DNA from: a virus
Strand: one strand, 5' to 3'
DNA length: 64,000 nt
Virus record (IMG/VR): IMGVR_UViG_3300033571_009404
Span: 186,001-250,000 of that record
A program made the position numbers and the translations under genes. The notes under the pieces were generated by a model. The model worked only from the letters and a program-made list of their open reading frames with translations. It did not search any database and was not told where the DNA came from. Shown in pieces: positions 44,420 through 54,448 of this stretch; position 1 is the first letter of the stretch, and each line of letters opens with the position of its first letter.

Positions 44420-46105
44420 ATGTTGGACGATAAATTCATGCAGAATAAGCCTCAGTCTGCTTTCCCGCAGATGCAGGCGCCCAACCCACCCATGCAGGAA
44501 CCGCAGTTCTCTGGCTTTAACCCGATGTCCGGTAGCAGCTTGCTGGATAACCTGCCAGAAGATGCCATGCCGTTCTCCAATCCGAATCAGGGAGCAATCT
44601 CTCCGGTGACGATTGTGCGCATGATCCTGATCGATACCGGTACCTACAACGATCAGTTCCGTCGTTCCTACAACACCGACATGACCCGTAGTTCGATTGA
44701 CACGATCGTTGAACGCATGCAAGGTCAGCCGCACTTCACTGCAGCTGCGTTGGGTGGTGTTGCTGGTTCGTTCCTGCAGCCTTCTCCGACCTGGGAATCG
44801 AAAGTGGGCTTCGGTGAAGACTGGGATCGCCCGCGCTGCCGCTTCGTCATGGAAGTGGAATACACCTTCAACGGTGGTACCCGTGTACGTGAATTCGTCA
44901 CTGGTGGTACTTCTCACGTCGGTGTGGTGCAGAGCATGGGTACTGCTAATCGTCACGGTGCGCTGGATCCCGAGATGAAGTTCAAGATCAACAACATCGT
45001 GCGGGTTCGTGAATCCATGATCCGCACGCCTGTTGGTAACCAGATCAATCGCGTGGTTAACGATGCATCGCACCTGATCAGCAACAACAACTGGAACGGT
45101 GTGTTCAACACGACGCAGCATGAGACTCGCCTGCGTCCTGCCGACACATTCGCTATCATGAGCCGTAGCCATCTGGATCTGGGTGGTGAAGTCTTCGATA
45201 CGCGTTCTTCGTCCCAGCGTACTCCGGTCAAGTCCGATCGCATGAATGGTAACCCTGCAGCCTATCTGACCAAGATGCTGACTGGCTATCGTGATGCAGT
45301 GGCTAACAACCAGCGTGAAGACATGATGGCGTCTGAACTGCTGGGCAAGGCTCGTGCAATGGTGGAGGAGCAATCCGTCAATCGCGATAAGTTCCTGACG
45401 GCTCTGCGCGCTGTTCAACAGGGTGCGATGGTCTCGGACACCTTCACCTGGCGTGACCTGGTCAATCTGCAACCGACGGTCGAACATGTCACCGAAGTGC
45501 GTCTGCTGGCACCAGCTGCTCGTATGAACGCTCACCGCACTGGCCAGACCAAGACCCTGGGTGGTTCGGATAACGTGGATGTGGCACAAGCTATCATCTC
45601 GCAATCCGTCCCGGCTATCATGCTGAACTATGGCATCACCGTGCTGTCGTTCCATGCGACCAACAAGGTTCCTGGCTCCCGTCATGTGGTGGCTATCTCG
45701 AACATGCAAAGCTTGGCCAATGACGATCTGTCTCGCTACGCTGAAACCATCAAGAACGAACTGATCAACTTCGTTCTCAATGATATCTCCTACAACGGTG
45801 ATATGGCATACGAGATGCATGTCAACATGGACGTGCTGGGTCAGACCACGATCTCCATCTCGCTGGATAACGACTATGGCGAATACGCTATCCCGTCGTT
45901 CCTGGACTCGCTGATGGCGCCTGTGGTTACCAGTGACAGCACCCGGTCGGCTACCATCGCCAACGACTTCGAAGTACTCATGACGACTGTCGTGGGCGAT
46001 TACAGCGGAGCCGTAGGCAACAAGGGACACCATTTCGAAACACCACAACAATCGCTGATGGATACCTCCGGCATGAATCGCCCGGTGGAACCATTCCGCA
46101 TGTAA
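44420..46105 (+). CDS. Abundant unrecognised 561 aa protein
   Basis: A 561 aa protein at ATG 44420 behind AAAGGAG. The N-terminal 60 residues are Pro/Gln/Met-rich and probably disordered; the rest is alpha/beta. Codon bias is close to that of the ChmA candidate, so it is probably made in quantity. It shares a unit with the genes at 42720 and 46125. It could be a nucleus-associated or structural protein; no motif decides. Confidence 0.6.
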   Translation: MLDDKFMQNKPQSAFPQMQAPNPPMQEPQFSGFNPMSGSSLLDNLPEDAMPFSNPNQGAISPVTIVRMILIDTGTYNDQFRRSYNTDMTRSSIDTIVERMQGQPHFTAAALGGVAGSFLQPSPTWESKVGFGEDWDRPRCRFVMEVEYTFNGGTRVREFVTGGTSHVGVVQSMGTANRHGALDPEMKFKINNIVRVRESMIRTPVGNQINRVVNDASHLISNNNWNGVFNTTQHETRLRPADTFAIMSRSHLDLGGEVFDTRSSSQRTPVKSDRMNGNPAAYLTKMLTGYRDAVANNQREDMMASELLGKARAMVEEQSVNRDKFLTALRAVQQGAMVSDTFTWRDLVNLQPTVEHVTEVRLLAPAARMNAHRTGQTKTLGGSDNVDVAQAIISQSVPAIMLNYGITVLSFHATNKVPGSRHVVAISNMQSLANDDLSRYAETIKNELINFVLNDISYNGDMAYEMHVNMDVLGQTTISISLDNDYGEYAIPSFLDSLMAPVVTSDSTRSATIANDFEVLMTTVVGDYSGAVGNKGHHFETPQQSLMDTSGMNRPVEPFRM

Positions 46106-46124
46106 CCAAAGGAGTTAAGTAAAC

Positions 46125-47411
46125 ATGTCGAGTGAAAAACTTGAACAAATCTACGCTGCTATTGCAGAATCGGCTGGCTGTGTCGTCGAAGACGGTCTGC
46201 TGACTTCCGTTCTGGGTGGCGAGCGTGATCCAGTCATGATCGATGGCAAACGTGCTGCATTGCCGACCAAGGAGATCTTGGCCAATCCCGATCGCACCAA
46301 CCTGCATGTGATCCACTGGCTGGCGGAACACTTGACACGTGTGACTCCCACTCAGGCGGTCAACAAACTGGTGGGGCTGATGAACTCGCGTCTGGACTAC
46401 TGTCTGGCAATCCTGGCTTACGAACTGCTGCGTGTGGCTGCATCGCCCGCACAGAACAACAAGCTCAACCCGGTGCAAAACGAGTTCCTCTCCAGGGTAC
46501 CCGATGCATCCGAGAAGACTCTGGAGACGCTGTCCAAGTTGTTCGAAGCACCTCCAGTCGACGGTGTGTACAAGACCAACGTGGCCTTCTACATCAAGCG
46601 CAATGGCACCCATAAGGGCGAAAGCTACAAGCGCGTGGCTGTCGTGTCGTTCCCGCTGTACGAGGAACTGCGTGACAACAAGAAGAAGGTGCTGAACGTC
46701 ACCATCAGCGAAAAGGATCGCGTCACGATCATGCGACTGTTCGAGTACATGATCCCTGGCATCGAGACTCCGGACGCCTACAACTACGGATCCAATTCCG
46801 ATGTGGCGCCCATCATGGATGCAGTCGTCCATGGCTTCGCTGGCATCACTGGTTCCATCAATGAACTGGTGTCGACGTTCAAGAACATCCTGAACAACCC
46901 GGATGAGCTGCATATCCGTGATGACTGGATGGACGAGTTCGACGACATGAGCTGGGTGGCCAAGGAAGTACGCAAGATCCCGCGTCAAGGTGCTGCTATC
47001 GATCCGGATGACGAGACCGCACAACCCATGCAAAGTCAAGTCAAGCACAATCCCGCACAGAGCAATCCTCTGCCCTGGGAAAACGCTGGCAACATCCCGG
47101 TACAGCCTGCACAACCTCAGCAGCAAACCACTGGCTACGGTCAGCCTGTGTATGCAGCACCGCAACAACCGCAACAACCGCAAACCGTGGTGAAGACCAC
47201 TGAACGCGGCGGTCTGGACTTTGCAGCACTTGCTCGCAGCCGTCCCGATCAGTTCTCGCAACCCTCCGTGTACAACGGTCCGCAGGCTCTCCAAGCCCAA
47301 CGTCCGTCTTACTACGATAAGCACGGCCATCGCCCGCAAGCTCCCATGACTGGATACCAATCCAATTATTCGGGCTACGGTAACAATGGTCCCCGTCGCT
47401 TCTCCACGTAA
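46125..47411 (+). CDS. Unrecognised 428 aa protein with Gln/Pro/Tyr-rich tail
   Basis: A 428 aa protein at ATG 46125 behind AAAGGAG. Residues 1-300 are alpha/beta and ordered. From about 310 the chain becomes low-complexity, rich in Gln, Pro, Tyr, Asn and Gly, ending NYSGYGNNGPRRFST. Such tails are used by abundant nucleic-acid or assembly proteins for weak multivalent contacts; the basic end could bind RNA or DNA. Strong codon bias. Last gene of its unit, stopping close to a hairpin. Confidence 0.6.
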   Translation: MSSEKLEQIYAAIAESAGCVVEDGLLTSVLGGERDPVMIDGKRAALPTKEILANPDRTNLHVIHWLAEHLTRVTPTQAVNKLVGLMNSRLDYCLAILAYELLRVAASPAQNNKLNPVQNEFLSRVPDASEKTLETLSKLFEAPPVDGVYKTNVAFYIKRNGTHKGESYKRVAVVSFPLYEELRDNKKKVLNVTISEKDRVTIMRLFEYMIPGIETPDAYNYGSNSDVAPIMDAVVHGFAGITGSINELVSTFKNILNNPDELHIRDDWMDEFDDMSWVAKEVRKIPRQGAAIDPDDETAQPMQSQVKHNPAQSNPLPWENAGNIPVQPAQPQQQTTGYGQPVYAAPQQPQQPQTVVKTTERGGLDFAALARSRPDQFSQPSVYNGPQALQAQRPSYYDKHGHRPQAPMTGYQSNYSGYGNNGPRRFST

Positions 47412-47425
47412 GAAGTACGTGTGAG

Positions 47426-47458
47426 GGCATAAAGCCCCCTAGCCTTCGGGCTAGGGGG
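47426..47458 (-). terminator. UUCG hairpin with minus-strand TTTATGCC tag
   Basis: CCCCCTAGCC (47435-47444) pairs perfectly with GGCTAGGGGG (47449-47458) around TTCG. GGCATAAAG on its left reads TTTATGCC on the minus strand after the hairpin, so the tag belongs to the gene at 47468; the stem can also stop the plus-strand unit ending at 47411. Confidence 0.8.
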
Positions 47459-47467
47459 ATCTCCAAC

Positions 47468-47812
47468 TTAATTAATCTTTGTGTTGGTCTGCTTAAATAC
47501 AGACATCAACTGCCGGATGGTCGTTAAACTTGGCAGGATGATCTGTTTCAGATCGTCTAAAGGTTCATCTGGACTCTTCAGACCAGTCACCCGCATGATG
47601 ATCCAGTGCATGTAGTAATCTTTTTGACCAGCATCCATAAGAAGCTGATAGAAGTTACCGTTGTATTTGTAGATCTGAATAGGGTCTACGCCTACAACTG
47701 CTACATTGGGATCAGTACGCAGGATTTGAAGATGATCTTCGATCATCCTTCGGAATGCTGGATCGTAATACGATACATCACCCGAATCGATGGATAAGTT
47801 TGAAACTGTCAT
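47468..47812 (-). CDS. Unrecognised 114 aa protein
   Basis: A 114 aa minus-strand single-gene unit, with AGAGGCAT-type purine site before the ATG. Mixed alpha/beta with an acidic middle. It is inserted in the opposite direction between two long plus-strand units, as isolated accessory genes often are. No family recognised. Confidence 0.55.
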   Translation of the reverse strand: MTVSNLSIDSGDVSYYDPAFRRMIEDHLQILRTDPNVAVVGVDPIQIYKYNGNFYQLLMDAGQKDYYMHWIIMRVTGLKSPDEPLDDLKQIILPSLTTIRQLMSVFKQTNTKIN

Positions 47813-47842
47813 ATGCCTCTTGCCCCCTAAAAAGATTCAGGT

Positions 47843-47854
47843 ATATATCATTAA
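47843..47854 (+). promoter_or_regulatory. TATATATCATTA, promoter-like element
   Basis: This AT-rich element, similar to ACATATCACTA, lies 51 bases before the RNA polymerase gene at 47905 in a 92-base gap between divergent genes. Confidence 0.35.
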
Positions 47855-47904
47855 AGAGTAGCATCTAGTCGTACCAATGTTCATCGTCTTAAAAGGAATG
47901 GATA

Positions 47905-50184
47905 ATGATGAATGTCGCTGAGCCTAATGAGCTTGACCTGCGCCTCTTAGGCGTATCGGGCATGTCTCCTTGGGATGGTAATACCTCAAGTCCCCGTAAA
48001 CAGATGTTTGCCAGTCACATTACCCAACGACTGGTTATCGAGCATCCGACTGAGCGTTTCTTTCAGACCGGTATGGAGCGTGAATTTGGCAAATACACGT
48101 TCTCAGTAAAAGCTCCGTGCAACATGCGTGTCCATGCGATCATCGATCGCTATCCTCCCACACTGGACCAAGATAGCATCAAGCACAATCCTCAACGACT
48201 GGTATTAATCGAGAACACTGAAACCCGTGAGTTCGACTACATCAGCTTCGAGAACTTCAAGCAATACCATCAGTACTTTGGCTTCCCGCTGAAGAACACC
48301 AAAGCGATGTCCCAGATGTCGCCTAACGAGGTCTTTGCTAAAGAGACCGTATTCATGGATACCACCGCTAAAACGGAGAACGGTGGTTACATGACAGGTC
48401 GTGAACTCATTGTGATCTTCCTGTCGGTTCCAGGGGTAGCTGAGGACGGATTTGTGGTGTGTGAAGATGTTCTGCCCTTGTTCTCCTATCGCGTCTATGA
48501 ACAGCGCGTGGTGGACTTCGGTAGTAAGTATTATCCCCTGAACCTATACGGCACTGTTGATCGTTATCAACCATTCCCTGATATCGGTCAAATGGTTCGT
48601 CCTGACAGTATCTTGTTTGCGTCTCGCCCACACAACCAAGAAACGGCCATGATGGATCAGAACGTCTATAGCCTGATGCTGCCGGATGCGGTGTATGATC
48701 GTAAGGTCTATACCAGCCGCACAGGTGGACGTGTGGTGGATATCAAAGTCCATCACGATCCGTATAGCACAGCACCAACCACGCCGTATGGCATGGAAAA
48801 GCAAGCTGAGAAGTACGATGTCGCTCGCCGGATCTTCTACGAGAAGATTCTGAACGAATACCATCGCCTGCGCGGTCGCTATCGTGAGAACCTGAAGATC
48901 ACTCCTAAGCTGCATCGCCTTATCCTGGAAGCCAAGGGTGTCATCGAGAACAACGAACAGCTGAAGATCCAGAAGCTCTATCGCAAAGCACCCCTGGATG
49001 ATTGGCGTATCGAGTTCACGATCGAACATATCGTGATTCCTGGTATCGGTGCTAAGCTGACTGACTACCATGGCGGTAAGGGCGTTATCGTTAAGGTGAT
49101 GAAACGGGAAGACATGCCCAAGGATGAGTTCGGCAACAGTGCGGACATTATCGCCTGCGGTATGGCAACTGTGAACCGCATGAACGTGGGTCGTAAGTAC
49201 GAAGCCTACGGTAATGCAGCGCGTCGCGATGTCTTGAAGCGCATCACTGAAATGGCGATGACTGATCCGGCAGCACCGATCATCAATCTGGAAAAGCTGG
49301 GCATGGTCAATGGCCATATCCATAAAGTCAATGCCCAGGTGGAGATCAACCGCAAGGATCGTTATCTGAAGCAAAAGCTCGAAACCCTGCAATCGGTCAG
49401 TCCCAATACCTTCGACAAGATGTGGCGTTATCTGCTGGGCTTCTATAGCACCATCAATCCGGTCATGGGTAATTGGTTCGAGAGCGGTCAGTATCGAGAA
49501 ACACCAGCACATCACTTGGCACAGGTGATGAATAACGATATCTTCATCTACTCGCCTCCCAACAATGAGCGGCAGTGGGATAAGATCGTTGAGGATCTGG
49601 AAGCAAACTATCCACCCATGCGTTCGGCGATCACCTATCGAGGCAACTCGGGCAAGATGGTCACGACGGTTAAGAAGAACATCATGATGGGTAGTACCTA
49701 CTTCATGATCTTGGAAAAGGATGGTCAGGACTGGGCAGCAGTGGGATCAGCTAAGACACAGATTCACGGTGTGCTGGCACAGATCACCAATGCTGACAAA
49801 TACGCACAACCATGGCGTAGTCAAGCTATCCGGGCCTATGGCGAATCCGAAGTTCGTATTCTGGTGTCGTATGTGGGGCCGCACTTTACTGCGGAGTTGC
49901 TGGATCGCAATAACAATCCGGAAACTCACAAGGCTGTGCTGTATTCCATCTACGAGAGTGCAACGCCGACGAACATCCCCATGGCAGTCGATCGCAAGAA
50001 GATCCCCTATGGCGGTTCCAAGCCGCTGCAGTTGGTCAATCACATCCTCGAAGTGGGTGGTACGCGCTTCAAGTATACACCCTACACACCGAATTGGTCG
50101 TATCCGCAAGGTGCTATCGTGGGTAATGTGATTGGTTCTGATGCGATCACTGACGCCGTATCTGGCCTGGCCGTTAACGCCTAA
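47905..50184 (+). CDS. Phage RNA polymerase beta-like subunit, C-terminal half
   Basis: A 759 aa protein. Residues about 378-405 contain IPGIGAKLTDYHGGKGVI followed by EDMP, which aligns with the most conserved beta-subunit block (DK-x-AGRHGNKGVI ... EDMP), and the later CGMATVNRMNVGRKYEAYG matches the beta phrase PSRMN-x-GQ-x-E. The block contacts the active centre and nascent RNA. The N-terminal beta half is not in this window or not recognisable. ATG 47905/47908 lies behind AAAAGGAATGGATA. It is directly followed by a beta' C-terminal gene, so the two are likely subunits of the same enzyme. Confidence 0.85.
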   Translation: MMNVAEPNELDLRLLGVSGMSPWDGNTSSPRKQMFASHITQRLVIEHPTERFFQTGMEREFGKYTFSVKAPCNMRVHAIIDRYPPTLDQDSIKHNPQRLVLIENTETREFDYISFENFKQYHQYFGFPLKNTKAMSQMSPNEVFAKETVFMDTTAKTENGGYMTGRELIVIFLSVPGVAEDGFVVCEDVLPLFSYRVYEQRVVDFGSKYYPLNLYGTVDRYQPFPDIGQMVRPDSILFASRPHNQETAMMDQNVYSLMLPDAVYDRKVYTSRTGGRVVDIKVHHDPYSTAPTTPYGMEKQAEKYDVARRIFYEKILNEYHRLRGRYRENLKITPKLHRLILEAKGVIENNEQLKIQKLYRKAPLDDWRIEFTIEHIVIPGIGAKLTDYHGGKGVIVKVMKREDMPKDEFGNSADIIACGMATVNRMNVGRKYEAYGNAARRDVLKRITEMAMTDPAAPIINLEKLGMVNGHIHKVNAQVEINRKDRYLKQKLETLQSVSPNTFDKMWRYLLGFYSTINPVMGNWFESGQYRETPAHHLAQVMNNDIFIYSPPNNERQWDKIVEDLEANYPPMRSAITYRGNSGKMVTTVKKNIMMGSTYFMILEKDGQDWAAVGSAKTQIHGVLAQITNADKYAQPWRSQAIRAYGESEVRILVSYVGPHFTAELLDRNNNPETHKAVLYSIYESATPTNIPMAVDRKKIPYGGSKPLQLVNHILEVGGTRFKYTPYTPNWSYPQGAIVGNVIGSDAITDAVSGLAVNA

Positions 50185-50194
50185 GGAGAAGTAA

Positions 50195-52264
50195 TTGAAA
50201 AGGATTAGCGCGCGCTTTCTGCTGAGCAAGACCAGTGAACAGCTCTGGAATGAACTGACTGGTCGCTTTGTAGTGGTATGTGACGACGGTGATCTGGAAG
50301 TCCATGCAAAGGATGTGTTGTATAGCACCTTTGTGTGGGATTACTTCCACCGTCGTCTCCCTCTGACTCCTATCCTGAAACGACACTTCTTGGTCAGTGT
50401 CTTGAAGGGTAAGCGCATGGAGATGAAGACTCACCTGGATCTGATCAAGAACACGATCTGGGATGCCTACGATGCGTATCTGGACAAGCCCATCCCAGAT
50501 ACATTCAATGGCGACATCATTCGTGAGATGCCAGAGATCCAGATGCGTAACCGTCTGGCAAAGTTGGTGTATGAAGCCACCAACGCGCTGTACAACGAGA
50601 TGAGCCAGCGTACCGAGGAGCATGTGCTGGACATGAGCATCTTGGACTTCACATCCATTGTGCACCATCCGGTCATCGCTGATGCGAATAGCAAGACGAC
50701 ACCGACTGAAGTGGGTATTGAAATTACCTACAACATCATCCGTGATAACCTGCGCACCAATGCTGATTTCAAGGATAATAACTTGTCTAAGGCATATCGC
50801 TCCAACCTGATCAAGGATGGTCAAGCGATGCAGTGTCTGTCTCATCGCGGTTTCCTGACAGACATCAATTCGGATCGTTTCGCTAAACCGGTGATGGCAT
50901 CATACACCACTGGTATTCGCCGCATCGATGATTCGATGATGGAATCTCGTTCTGCATCGAAAGCACTGGCTTTCACCAAGGCTCCTCTGCAAGAATCTGA
51001 ATACTTCTCGCGACGTCTTCAGCTGATTGCACTGACACTACGTAACCTGCACCCAGGTGATTGTGGTAGTCAGAAGTACCTGCTGTTTAACGTGCAGGGT
51101 GAAAAGAAGGAAGATGGCCTGGTCAAGCGTAAGTCTGACCTGGAATTCCTCGATGGCAAGATCTACATGGATGATGATGGTCAGCTGAAGATCATCAAGT
51201 CCAGTGACAAACATCTGGAAGGTCGCTCCCTGAAACTGCGTAGTGTGATCCACTGTCAGCACCCTGACCCCTACGGTATCTGCTCGGTATGCTATGGGGA
51301 ACTGTCCAAAGCAGTGCCCTACGGTACCAATGTCGGTCACATGAACACTTCCTCGATGTCTCAGGATGCATCACAAAACGTGATGTCGACTAAGCACTTG
51401 GATAGTAACGTTCAGATCGAAGGGATTACCTTGTATGAAGATCTTCGACGGTTCTTCAAGGTGGGTAGCAATGACCACCAGTATGTGCTGTCGGATCTGA
51501 TGAAAGGTAAGAAAATAAAACTCATCATCAATAGTGATGACATCCCCAACATCACTGACATCAAAACCGCAGAGATCGTTGAGATGCTCAACATCACCCG
51601 TGTGTCGGCTATCGAAGCCGTTACTCTGGACATTGAGCAGAAGTCCTCGGCTGGTACGACCTACGGTGAGGAAGTGACACTGGAAATCAAGCAGAAGGAA
51701 CGCAATGCTTCGATGACTTATGAACTGCTGCGATACATTCGTGAGCATGGTTGGACATTCGACAAGAATAACAACTATGTGATCGATTTGGCGAAGTGGG
51801 ACTATAGTCAGCCGATCTTTGCACTCCCGATGCGTCACGAAAACATGAGTGATCACGCCAAGGCAATCTCCATGATTGTCGAAAGCAATGTGAAGAACAA
51901 ACGTCAACGTGACATCGAGATGACGCCGGACTCGGCACTGATCGATCTGTTCCAGCTGGTCAATGAAAAGCTGAGTGTGAACTTGGCTGTTCTGGAGATT
52001 GTTCTCTATACAGCGATGATTGTATCGGCTGAAGAGAATGACTTCTCCATTCCGAAACCGTGGACGACCAACCGCTTGGGCGTAGCTAGCACTACTATCA
52101 CTGGCCGTAGTTTGGCTGCTGTCATGGCATTCGAGCATCATAAGGACGCCTTGATGTCGCCTAACTCATTCCTTAATACGAACGTCATGGATCATGACTT
52201 CGACTTCCTGTTGCTGCCAAGGGAAGTGGAAAAAGCCAAGGGTAAGCCGCTGGGTACGACGTAA
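50195..52264 (+). CDS. Phage RNA polymerase beta'-like subunit, C-terminal half (TTG start)
   Basis: A 689 aa protein starting at TTG 50195, 6 bases after AAGGAG and 11 after the beta-like stop. Conserved beta' elements occur in order: the bridge-helix/trigger region (KALAFTKAPLQESEYFSRR then LTLRNLHPGDCGS) at about 255-290, then a Cys cluster CQHPDPYGICSVCYG near 353-367, and MSQDASQNVMSTKHLDSN near 389-406, equivalent to the AQSIGEPGTQLTMRTFH block. It is the second of three genes in a unit with beta-like and helicase genes. Confidence 0.85.
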   Translation: MKRISARFLLSKTSEQLWNELTGRFVVVCDDGDLEVHAKDVLYSTFVWDYFHRRLPLTPILKRHFLVSVLKGKRMEMKTHLDLIKNTIWDAYDAYLDKPIPDTFNGDIIREMPEIQMRNRLAKLVYEATNALYNEMSQRTEEHVLDMSILDFTSIVHHPVIADANSKTTPTEVGIEITYNIIRDNLRTNADFKDNNLSKAYRSNLIKDGQAMQCLSHRGFLTDINSDRFAKPVMASYTTGIRRIDDSMMESRSASKALAFTKAPLQESEYFSRRLQLIALTLRNLHPGDCGSQKYLLFNVQGEKKEDGLVKRKSDLEFLDGKIYMDDDGQLKIIKSSDKHLEGRSLKLRSVIHCQHPDPYGICSVCYGELSKAVPYGTNVGHMNTSSMSQDASQNVMSTKHLDSNVQIEGITLYEDLRRFFKVGSNDHQYVLSDLMKGKKIKLIINSDDIPNITDIKTAEIVEMLNITRVSAIEAVTLDIEQKSSAGTTYGEEVTLEIKQKERNASMTYELLRYIREHGWTFDKNNNYVIDLAKWDYSQPIFALPMRHENMSDHAKAISMIVESNVKNKRQRDIEMTPDSALIDLFQLVNEKLSVNLAVLEIVLYTAMIVSAEENDFSIPKPWTTNRLGVASTTITGRSLAAVMAFEHHKDALMSPNSFLNTNVMDHDFDFLLLPREVEKAKGKPLGTT

Positions 52265-52286
52265 GTTAAACGCATAAAGGTCTTTC

Positions 52287-53915
52287 ATGGCAGCATTACT
52301 CGATATCGATATCTTTACTCACTACTTCCGGGTACGCAATGTAAATCCGCGTGCGATGGCAGCGGTGAGCAATTTGGCAAGGCGCTACGTGCAGTTTGGA
52401 TATAAGTACAACCCACGAGGTGGTGGTTATAAACAGACGGCACTGAAAGCTTTTGCAGCTGCCACGGAAGACCGTTCAGAGCGGCGGTTCCACATCAACT
52501 CACTCAAGGAGTTTCTGGAGATTCTGAAAGAGTCGTACATTTCAGAAGATCAGATCAACAAAACTGAGCACCCGTTGATCGATCCGCTGCCTCTGAATCT
52601 GAAAGTCAAGGATGGCTGGGACCTTCGTGAATATCAAGTGGCTCCCCACGAGTATTTAACGAACCCCGGTAATCCGATCGTTGATAAGTACAAGGCTAAA
52701 GGTGCAACGGACTTCACCTACATCAACGTGGGTCCGACACCGCTTCGTATTCGTTTCCTCTCACTGCCAACTGGGGATGGTAAAACATTCACTGCGTTGA
52801 AGTCGATTGAAACTATCAACGAATGCACTGTCATCATTCTAAAACCTGCTTTCATGGAAAAGTGGGTGGAAGACCTTCACAAGACGTACTCAGACATCAC
52901 CGTCGATGACATCATGGTGGTATCAGGAGCAGATCAGTTAAAGGCACTGCTTGAATTAGCAGTTCTAAAAGGTACACCAGATTGGAAGTTCACCATCATT
53001 TCCAATAAGACGTATCAGAACTGGTTAAAGCTCTATGAGGAAAGCAAGGAAGGTACGTTAGCCGCTGGGTATGCATGCTTACCTGAAGATCTCTTCAGTC
53101 ATCTGCGTGCGGGTGTCTTGCTTCACGATGAGGTCCACATGGACTTCCATTTGAACTACAAGACCTTCCTATATACCCACGTCAATCGTTCTATTGCATT
53201 GTCTGCAACTTTATTCAGTGACGACGCATTCATCCGCCGGATGCATGAGACGGCATTCCCCAAAGAGCAACGCTACGAAGGGAAACTGAGAAAGAAGCAC
53301 ATCGAAGCCACCGCAGTCAAATGGCGATTCCATGATCCAAATGGCGTAGAGTCAGTCAATCCAAAGACTGGCATGTATTCTCACCATCTGTTCGAGCAAT
53401 CGATTCAAAAGAAAGAAGGCAAAGTACTCGCTAACTATCTTGGTTTAATCCGGCAGCGGTTGAAAGACCGTTACTTCTTCCGGTATAAGCCAGGGCACAA
53501 GGCGATTATCTATGCTGCTTCGATCGACATGTGTACTTTGATCGCTAACTTTATCCAAGAGCAGTATCCGGATAAGAAAGTGGGTCGATATGTAGAGGAT
53601 GATCCGTACGAGAACCTGATGGAGTCTGATATCGTGGTTTCCACACTCGGCTCTGCTGGTACGGGCATGGACATCAAGGGATTAACTTACGTGTTGTTGA
53701 CGGTTGCAGTATCGTCCACAGTAAGCAACGTGCAAGGGTACGGTCGTCTTCGGGAGTTCCCAGAGAATCATCCTGATTACGATTTCCCTCCGATGTTTGA
53801 CTACTTCGTGTGCTTGGACGACCCGAAACATATCGAGTACGCAATTAAGAAAGAAGAAATTCTGCAAGGCCGTGCACTGGTTCACCGCTCCATCACAATG
53901 GGCGAGCACGTGTAG
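52287..53915 (+). CDS. SF2 DNA helicase, UvsW/UvrB-like
   Basis: A 542 aa superfamily-2 helicase. Motif I (Walker A) is PTGDGKT at about residues 161-167, motif II is DEVH at about 281-284, motif III is SAT near 306, motif V is VVSTLGSAGTGMDI near 450-463 and motif VI is QGYGRLRE near 480-487. An N-terminal domain of 150 residues precedes the motor. In T4, UvsW resolves recombination intermediates and unwinds R-loops; a similar repair or origin-switch role is inferred. AAAGG precedes ATG 52287. Last gene of the RNA polymerase unit, ending at a tagged hairpin. Confidence 0.85.
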   Translation: MAALLDIDIFTHYFRVRNVNPRAMAAVSNLARRYVQFGYKYNPRGGGYKQTALKAFAAATEDRSERRFHINSLKEFLEILKESYISEDQINKTEHPLIDPLPLNLKVKDGWDLREYQVAPHEYLTNPGNPIVDKYKAKGATDFTYINVGPTPLRIRFLSLPTGDGKTFTALKSIETINECTVIILKPAFMEKWVEDLHKTYSDITVDDIMVVSGADQLKALLELAVLKGTPDWKFTIISNKTYQNWLKLYEESKEGTLAAGYACLPEDLFSHLRAGVLLHDEVHMDFHLNYKTFLYTHVNRSIALSATLFSDDAFIRRMHETAFPKEQRYEGKLRKKHIEATAVKWRFHDPNGVESVNPKTGMYSHHLFEQSIQKKEGKVLANYLGLIRQRLKDRYFFRYKPGHKAIIYAASIDMCTLIANFIQEQYPDKKVGRYVEDDPYENLMESDIVVSTLGSAGTGMDIKGLTYVLLTVAVSSTVSNVQGYGRLREFPENHPDYDFPPMFDYFVCLDDPKHIEYAIKKEEILQGRALVHRSITMGEHV

Positions 53916-53927
53916 ATGTCATTAATT

Positions 53928-53961
53928 AGACCATGGGGAAACCCATGGTCTTTATGACGTC
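53928..53961 (+). terminator. Hairpin with TTTATGACGTC tag
   Basis: AGACCATGGG (53928-53937) pairs with CCCATGGTCT (53942-53951), with the GAAA loop, and TTTATGACGTC runs from 53951 to 53961, followed by CCCTTG and a T-run. This is the clearest example of the window's tagged terminator. Confidence 0.85.
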
Positions 53962-54028
53962 CCTTGTTTTTTTTTGTGTTATCCAATAACCAACATCCTT
54001 TGTAGTGATCTATTTAAAGGAGGATGTA

Positions 54029-54439
54029 ATGACTACCACGGCAGATGTGATTGCTGTTCGGTTAGAGAGTATGTACCGCACTGGAATTAATGTGTTTACT
54101 TTCGAAGAAGGTGACTTCTTTGTGAGCGTAATCAGTCAAAAGAAGAAGTACCTTAAAGAGCTTATAACGCCTTCTCCGACCGTTTGGATCATCGAACATA
54201 AAGATCTTAGTAAAGGAGTATTCGGCGTCTCTATGGTGCCTTATAATCGTTTTAAAGAGCTTCGTGAGAAGGCTATTAAGGAACGGATGTTCCCGTTGTC
54301 TGAAGTGATGGTTTATCAGTACGAAATCAGCGAGATGTTTTTAGCAGCTACCGATATCGAGTTATTCCATTTGGATCAGAACTTCGTAGTTAATTGGCGA
54401 CCACTTATTAGTGCCAGTGAATTTATGGGTGCAGACTAA
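54029..54439 (+). CDS. Unrecognised 136 aa protein
   Basis: A 136 aa protein. ATG 54029 lies behind a perfect AAAGGAGGATGT site and is preferred to upstream starts. It is alpha/beta and charged, with hydrophobic strands (VWIIEHKDLSKGVFGVSMV). It is a single-gene unit between two tagged hairpins. No family recognised. Confidence 0.6.
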   Translation: MTTTADVIAVRLESMYRTGINVFTFEEGDFFVSVISQKKKYLKELITPSPTVWIIEHKDLSKGVFGVSMVPYNRFKELREKAIKERMFPLSEVMVYQYEISEMFLAATDIELFHLDQNFVVNWRPLISASEFMGAD

Positions 54440-54448
54440 TCAAATAGA

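Noticed and set aside
44363-46051. 562-codon antisense ORF opposite the abundant protein at 44420
   Set aside because: It mirrors a gene with strong codon bias, which keeps the antisense frame free of stops; the translation is His/Arg/Asp-rich, has no ribosome site and shows no domain.
45978-47360. 460-codon antisense ORF opposite 46125-47411
   Set aside because: Same cause: biased sense codons produce a long stop-free shadow. The predicted protein has unnatural composition.
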